Below are positions 60,008 through 64,000 of a stretch of 64,000 bases of DNA, piece by piece (position 1 is the first letter of the stretch; every line of letters begins with the position of its first letter). The notes under the pieces are model-generated. The model was not told the origin of the DNA, did not search any database, and saw only the letters and a list, made by a program, of their open reading frames with translations. The DNA is from Streptomyces sp. BK340 (lineage in GTDB: Bacteria > Actinomycetota > Actinomycetes > Streptomycetales > Streptomycetaceae): assembly GCF_007827595.1 (NCBI RefSeq), contig NZ_VISR01000021.1, positions 124,001 through 188,000 of the forward strand, in the 5' to 3' direction. Position numbers and translations under genes: made by a program.

Positions 60008-60295
60008 CTAGAGGCGCACCGACATCTCCACCGTCACGTCGTCGCCCTCGGCGAGGCCCTGCGGCTTGCGCACGGCGTTCTTGAGCGGCAGCAGGTAGGA
60101 GCCGTCCTTCGGGAAGAGCGACGTCGTGAAGGTCACCTCGCCGATGCGCGCCTCGACCGGAATCACGCCCCAGCCGTACGTGGCCGCAGCGGCCACCTCG
60201 CGGATGTCGGCGGACTCCTCGTCCGGCACGGCGACGAAGTAGTAGGGCGACGGCCCACGCCATTCGATCACGTGACCGGCGAAGGTGAGGTCCAT
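60008..60295 (-). CDS. DUF1905 domain protein
   Basis: A 95-residue protein with the DUF1905 pattern: DLTFAGHVIEWRGPSPYYFV, WGVIPVEARIG, TSLFPKDGSYLLPLKNAVRK. It is a small beta-barrel family of unknown function. ATG at 60295 is chosen; the frame is open to 60361 but the added residues do not match. Not coupled to any neighbour. Confidence 0.85.
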   Translation of the reverse strand: MDLTFAGHVIEWRGPSPYYFVAVPDEESADIREVAAAATYGWGVIPVEARIGEVTFTTSLFPKDGSYLLPLKNAVRKPQGLAEGDDVTVEMSVRL

Positions 60296-60362
60296 GAAGG
60301 CGGTCCCGTTTCTCGCGGTGGGGAGGTCGTGCTCAGCGTACCTGCGCCGCCCCGGCCCCAAC

Positions 60363-60402
60363 GTCCCTCGAAATCAGGTCCCTTGAAACGTCCCTTGAAA
60401 TC
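60363..60402. repeat. Three short direct repeats upstream of the DUF1905 gene
   Basis: GTCCCTCGAAATC (60363-60375), GTCCCTTGAAAC (60378-60389) and GTCCCTTGAAATC (60390-60402). The copies begin 15 and 12 bp apart. They sit 70-110 bp before the DUF1905 start, between it and the end of the sigma-fusion gene. Confidence 0.7.
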
Positions 60403-60484
60403 GGCTCGGCCGGGCCGTGGGGAAGGGCACCTGCCGGTACGGCGTCGCATCGTGCCCGGAACACCCCTCCCTTTCCGCCCGGCG

Positions 60485-62116
60485 TCAGAGCTTGGCGCCG
60501 AAGTCCTGGGTCCACCAGGGACCACCGGAACCCTTGTGGACGCCCACGCCGATCTCCTTGAACGAGCAGTTGAGGATGTTGGCACGGTGGCCGGGGCTGT
60601 TCATCCAGGAGTCCATCACGGACTGCGGGGTCTGCTGGCCCATCGCGATGTTCTCCCCGTACGTGGACCAGCGGTAGCCCGCGGCGGTGATGCGCTGACC
60701 GGGGTCGGCGCCGTCCGGATTGGTGTGGTCGAAGAAGTTGCGGGCGGCCATGTCGTCGGAGTGGGCCTGCGCGGCCTTCTCCAGTTGCGCGTTCTCGGTG
60801 AGCGGTCCGCAACCGGCGGCCGCGCGCTCCTTGTTCACCAGCGCGACCACCTGCGCCACATCGCCCGCGGGTGCGGACTGCGCCTGCGGTGTGCTGGGCG
60901 CGGTCCGCGGGGGCCGGGTGGACTGCCGCGGAGTCGGCGTGGCCTTCTTCGTCGGGTGAGTCTTCTTGGAACTGCTCGCCTTCTTCGAGGCCGACGGGGA
61001 CGGCGACGGGGAGGCCGGCTTCGAGGTCTCGACGACGCGGGGTGCCGAGAGGTCCACCACGGGATCGCCGGCGACCCGCGCGGCGGTCGCCCCCTCGTTG
61101 CCCGACCCGGAGTCCGTCCCGAAGTACCAGAAGCCACCGCCCGCGACGCAGGCCGCCACGACGGCGCCGCCGACGGCCCGGCGTCGGACGCGCCGGCGCC
61201 GGCGGACCTCGCCCCGGGAAGCCGACCGGCCACGCGCGGCGCGGCGGCCTTCCGCCGGGCCCGCTGCGGCGTGGTCCGCCGCCCCGTCCAGCCGGGACGC
61301 CGAGCCGGCCAGGGCCATCCCGCCCGCGGTGTGCCCCATCTTCGCCAGCAGCACGGTCGACACCGCGACCAGGCCCAGACCGGCCAACAGGCCCTCGGCG
61401 GGCATCAGACCGGTCCACAGTCCTGAGCAGTGCACGCAGCCGCGGGCGTGCCTGGCTATTCGCTTGCGCCACAGTGCGGAGGGCCGGCCGTCCCAGGAGG
61501 CCAGCACACCCTGCAGCTCCGTGCACGGCGGCTGTGCGTCCAGCGCCCGCACCACCACGCGGGCCGCCTCCAACTGCGCCTTCATCCGCTGTACGCGGAC
61601 CGCGGTGTGCTGGGGCGACAGCTCCAGGGCTGCCGCGACCTCGCCGCGGGTCAGCTCACCGGCGCACTCCAGCCACCACAGCGACAGCAGTCCCCGGTCG
61701 TCCGGCTCCAGCCAGCGGGTGGCGCGCGCGGTCTCCTGGCGCTGCCCGGACAGCTGCAGCTGAACCATCGTCAGATCCACGAAGTCCGCGCCCGGATCCG
61801 CGAGTTCCTCGGCCTCCTCGACGGCGCCCGCAGCGAACTGCCGGTCCTGCCAGTGCGTCCGGACCTGGTTCATCGCGATGGCCACGAGCCAGGAGCGGAA
61901 GCTCTCGGGAGTACGCAGACCGCCCAGCGCGTCGAGGGCCCGGAGCATGGTCTCCTGCACCACGTCGTCGACGTCGACCGAACCGTTCAAAGCACGCCCC
62001 ACGATGTTGTAGACCAGCGGGAGGTACGCGCTGACCAGGGCGTCCTGGGCCGCCGCGTCACCCGCCCGGGCAGCGGTCACCAGGGCTGCCGACGCCACCG
62101 TGTGCTCTGTACTCAT
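60485..62116 (-). CDS. Membrane-tethered ECF sigma factor fused to anti-sigma zinc motif and CAP domain
   Basis: A 543-residue fusion. Residues 15-90 are sigma region 2 (YLPLVYNIVGRAL, DVDDVVQETMLRAL) and about 135-192 region 4 (LLSLWWLECAGELTRGEVAA). HARGCVHC at 223-230 is the H-x3-C-x2-C of zinc-binding anti-sigma (ZAS) domains. A hydrophobic stretch (242-258), an Arg-rich run (291-313), a clear membrane helix (314-331), a Ser/Pro/Thr/Lys-rich linker (340-415) and a CAP/SCP domain (418-543; AHSDDMAARNFFDHTNPDG, YGENIAMG, WMNSPGHRANILN) follow. The sigma part would be held at the membrane and released on a signal read by the outer domain. ATG at 62116 follows AGGGAAG. Confidence 0.92.
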   Translation of the reverse strand: MSTEHTVASAALVTAARAGDAAAQDALVSAYLPLVYNIVGRALNGSVDVDDVVQETMLRALDALGGLRTPESFRSWLVAIAMNQVRTHWQDRQFAAGAVEEAEELADPGADFVDLTMVQLQLSGQRQETARATRWLEPDDRGLLSLWWLECAGELTRGEVAAALELSPQHTAVRVQRMKAQLEAARVVVRALDAQPPCTELQGVLASWDGRPSALWRKRIARHARGCVHCSGLWTGLMPAEGLLAGLGLVAVSTVLLAKMGHTAGGMALAGSASRLDGAADHAAAGPAEGRRAARGRSASRGEVRRRRRVRRRAVGGAVVAACVAGGGFWYFGTDSGSGNEGATAARVAGDPVVDLSAPRVVETSKPASPSPSPSASKKASSSKKTHPTKKATPTPRQSTRPPRTAPSTPQAQSAPAGDVAQVVALVNKERAAAGCGPLTENAQLEKAAQAHSDDMAARNFFDHTNPDGADPGQRITAAGYRWSTYGENIAMGQQTPQSVMDSWMNSPGHRANILNCSFKEIGVGVHKGSGGPWWTQDFGAKL

Positions 62117-62289
62117 CAATCGCTTCCCTGTCCTCGAATGCCGAACGGTGCTGTCCGATACCTGGGAGACCGCCCGGTGAGCCCCCGATAACAGTTCTTC
62201 GGAGATTCGTTCGACGAGAGGTTGGCCGCATCGGCCCGTCGACCGCAATGGGAGAGATCACACACGGCACGGACCATGCGGTTCCGGCC

Positions 62290-63075
62290 TCAGGCCCGAG
62301 CCCCGCCGTCGACGCGAAGGACCGTACCGGACACGAAGGAGGAGCGGTCGCTGAGGAGCCAGGCGGCGGCCTGGGCGATCTCGTCGGGGTCGGCGACGCG
62401 GCGCAGCGGGGTCTGAGCCCTGATCCGGTCGAGGACTCCGGGCGATTCGGCCTCCCAGGTGCGGATCATCTCGGTCAGCGTGCCGCCGGGCGCGATGGCG
62501 TTGACCCGGATGCCCTCCGGGCCGTACGTGACCGCGGCCGACTCGGTGAGGCTGTTGACGGCCCGCTTCATCGCGCCGTAGACAGGCAGTTCGGGGTTGC
62601 CGCGCAGGCTGCCGATGGACGAGTTGTTGACGATGGCCCCGGTTCCGGCCGCGGCCCGGATGGCGGCGACCTCGGCGGCCATGGCCACCCAGACGCTCTT
62701 GAGGTTCACGGAGAAGACGTGGTCGAAGTCGGCCTCCGGGAACTGGTCCATGGGGCCGGGGCGCTGGAGGGTCGCGCCGTTGTTGAAGGCGATGTCGAGG
62801 CGGCCGTACCGGTCCACGACGCGGTCCACGGCCGCGCGCACACCGGCCGCGTCGGCCAGATCGCACAGCACGTAGTCCGCGCTGCCGCCCGCCGCCCGGA
62901 CTTCCTCGGTCACCGCCTGGAGCTGTGTCTCCGTCCGGGCCGCGAGCATCACCTCGGCGCCCTCCCGGGCGAACAGGCGGGCCGCGGCGGCGCCGATGCC
63001 TCGCCCGGCACCGGTGATGAAGGCGACCTTGCCGGCCAGCAGACCCGGGGCAGTGGTGGTGGATGTGTCGTTCAT
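62290..63075 (-). CDS. Short-chain dehydrogenase/reductase (classical SDR)
   Basis: A 261-residue oxidoreductase with TGAGRGIGAAAARLF, NNGA, the catalytic Ser of NNSSIGSL, YGAMK (Tyr/Lys) and a C-terminal DGGARA, all typical of the classical FabG-like SDRs. It is divergent from an MmyB-type regulator with an extraordinary 21-bp inverted repeat between them. Such regulator/SDR pairs are very common in Streptomyces. Confidence 0.92.
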   Translation of the reverse strand: MNDTSTTTAPGLLAGKVAFITGAGRGIGAAAARLFAREGAEVMLAARTETQLQAVTEEVRAAGGSADYVLCDLADAAGVRAAVDRVVDRYGRLDIAFNNGATLQRPGPMDQFPEADFDHVFSVNLKSVWVAMAAEVAAIRAAAGTGAIVNNSSIGSLRGNPELPVYGAMKRAVNSLTESAAVTYGPEGIRVNAIAPGGTLTEMIRTWEAESPGVLDRIRAQTPLRRVADPDEIAQAAAWLLSDRSSFVSGTVLRVDGGARA

Positions 63076-63092
63076 GGCAGCGAGCCTGCGTC

Positions 63093-63145
63093 GGTCCGGG
63101 CAGCCGATCCAGGCACCGGCGGTACCTGGATCGGCTGCCCGGACC
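63093..63145. promoter_or_regulatory. Perfect 21-bp inverted repeat between SDR and regulator genes
   Basis: Arms at 63093-63113 and 63125-63145 are exact reverse complements, with an 11-bp centre. The element fills most of the 87 bp between the divergent start codons and so must include or overlap both promoters. It is likely the operator of the MmyB-type regulator. Confidence 0.8.
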
Positions 63146-63162
63146 CCGCGCACACTGAGGAC

Positions 63163-64000
63163 GTGGACAGACGAGAACTGGCGGCCTTCCTGCGCAGCAG
63201 GCGCGAGCGGATCACTCCCGCCGAGGCGGGGCTGCCCACCGGGCCGCGCCGCCGCACCCCGGGGCTGCGCCGTGAGGAGGTGGCGCAGTTGGCGTTCATC
63301 TCGACCGAGTACTACACGCGGCTCGAACAGGCGCGAGGCCCGCGTCCCTCGCGCGAGGTGCTGGCCGGACTGACCCGGGCGCTGCGTCTGTCGGACGCGG
63401 AGCGCGTCCACCTCCACCACCTCGCCGGTGCGCCGCCGGGCCCGCCGCCCGGGCCCCCGCGCGAGGTGCGCCAGAGCGTCCTCGACCTGCTGCACCGGCT
63501 GCCGCAGGCCGCCGCGATCGTGACGTCGGCGGCCTTCGAGGTGCTCGCCTGGAACGATCTGGCGGCCGCTCTCATGGAGGACTTCTCCGCCCTGCCCCGA
63601 CGCGAGCGCAACCTGGTGCGCCGGGCCTTCCTCGGACCGAGCCCCCATGGGCGGCGGTTGTACGGGGTGTCCGACGCCGACGCGTTCGCCCGTGCCTCGG
63701 CCCGGCGCCTGCGCGCAGCCGCCGCCCGCTACCCCGACGACCCCGAGCTGACCGGCCTGATCGAAGAACTGCTCGGCGGGAGCGAGGAGTTCGCCCGGCT
63801 GTGGGCCTCCCACGACGTGACCGCCGAGCCCACACTGTGCAAGACGTTCCAGCACCCGGTGGTCGGCCCGGTGACCGTCAACTGCGACGTTCTCCACATC
63901 ACCGACCGGGACCAGCAGGTCGTCATCTACACCGCAGCCCCCGGCTCGCCCTCCGAGGGGGCGCTGCGGCTGCTGTCGGTCATCGGCACCCAGCGCATGG
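63163..64000 (+). CDS. MmyB-type helix-turn-helix regulator (3' end beyond window)
   Basis: An open frame of 279 codons from GTG 63163 to the window edge. The N-terminal XRE-type HTH reads GLRREEVAQLAFISTEYYTR LEQARG (in parts GLRREEVAQLA and STEYYTRLEQ), and the C-terminal MmyB-like ligand-binding domain starts near residue 105 (LPQAAAIVTSAAFEVLAWN). The family consists of regulators divergent from an SDR gene, as here, with fatty acid-like ligands suggested for some members. Only the last few residues should be missing. Confidence 0.9.
   Translation, partial: MDRRELAAFLRSRRERITPAEAGLPTGPRRRTPGLRREEVAQLAFISTEYYTRLEQARGPRPSREVLAGLTRALRLSDAERVHLHHLAGAPPGPPPGPPREVRQSVLDLLHRLPQAAAIVTSAAFEVLAWNDLAAALMEDFSALPRRERNLVRRAFLGPSPHGRRLYGVSDADAFARASARRLRAAAARYPDDPELTGLIEELLGGSEEFARLWASHDVTAEPTLCKTFQHPVVGPVTVNCDVLHITDRDQQVVIYTAAPGSPSEGALRLLSVIGTQRM

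Noticed and set aside
1-64000. tRNA, rRNA, CRISPR arrays, insertion sequences, attachment sites
   Set aside because: No cloverleaf-like segment with a CCA end, spacer-repeat pattern, transposase or integrase motif was recognised. A covariance-model search would be needed to exclude small RNAs.

Overview
The window is a 64 kb piece of an actinomycete chromosome, almost certainly Streptomyces. G+C is very high throughout, GTG starts are frequent, one TTA leucine codon stands out as a rarity, and the gene content is typical of the genus: several SpoIIE-type phosphatases, ECF sigma factors, XylFGH-type sugar uptake, a DasR-type site in front of a GH18 gene, DUF6131, CU044_5270 and DUF1345 proteins. 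I saw no rRNA, tRNA, CRISPR array, insertion sequence or phage gene. About 55 protein genes are supported.

Layout. 0.1-4.1 kb: two SpoIIE-type phosphatases, one a multidomain membrane sensor. 4.3-6.6 kb: a membrane fatty acid desaturase convergent with a secreted GH18 enzyme whose promoter carries a dre-like element. 6.8-13.7 kb: a sugar-uptake block with an orphan XylF-like lipoprotein translationally coupled to a SpoIIE/ATPase phosphatase, and divergently a complete xylFGH-like operon. 13.8-19.0 kb: an APC permease, a TPR-like protein, a PIG-L deacetylase, two small overlapping genes, and a decayed alpha/beta hydrolase.

19.0-35.6 kb is one divergent catabolic supercluster. Leftward runs a small subunit, a NuoF-like flavin/Fe-S protein, a 3Fe-4S ferredoxin, an ADP-forming acyl-CoA synthetase, two duplicated acyl-CoA dehydrogenases, a 3-hydroxyacyl-CoA dehydrogenase and a TetR regulator. 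Rightward runs a Rieske oxygenase, a polyamine-type ABC transporter (four genes), a flavin amine oxidase and an aldehyde dehydrogenase. The shared control region carries two related palindromes and a 3 x 12 bp tandem repeat. The likely job is uptake and breakdown of an amine or quaternary ammonium compound through aldehyde, acid and acyl-CoA; the substrate cannot be read from sequence.

35.8-39.9 kb is a compact class II lanthipeptide locus: a 66-residue precursor with a short Cys/Ser-rich tail, a strong intercistronic hairpin, a LanM synthetase, and a convergent phosphotransferase-fold protein. 40.1-45.3 kb: an L,D-transpeptidase, a SAP/DUF6434 protein, an ECF sigma factor overlapping a CU044_5270 gene, and a membrane Ser/Thr kinase. 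45.5-50.0 kb: an orphan FAD subunit of the molybdopterin-hydroxylase type, a TetR/SDR divergent pair with a perfect 18 bp operator, and a YdeP-type molybdopterin oxidoreductase. 50.1-55.8 kb: a Gre-like factor, a Dyp-type peroxidase, DUF1345 and FUSC membrane proteins, a half-length aquaporin, and a RimK-like ATP-grasp ligase with a TTA codon. 55.8-64 kb: an acyl-CoA ligase divergent from a PucR regulator, DUF6131, a MarR gene coupled to an SRPBCC gene broken by an amber codon, DUF1905, a remarkable ECF sigma / zinc anti-sigma motif / membrane / CAP-domain fusion, and an SDR divergent from an MmyB-type regulator that runs off the right edge.

The best candidates for undescribed biology are the lanthipeptide locus, the sigma-ZAS-CAP fusion and the Rieske/polyamine/acyl-CoA supercluster.
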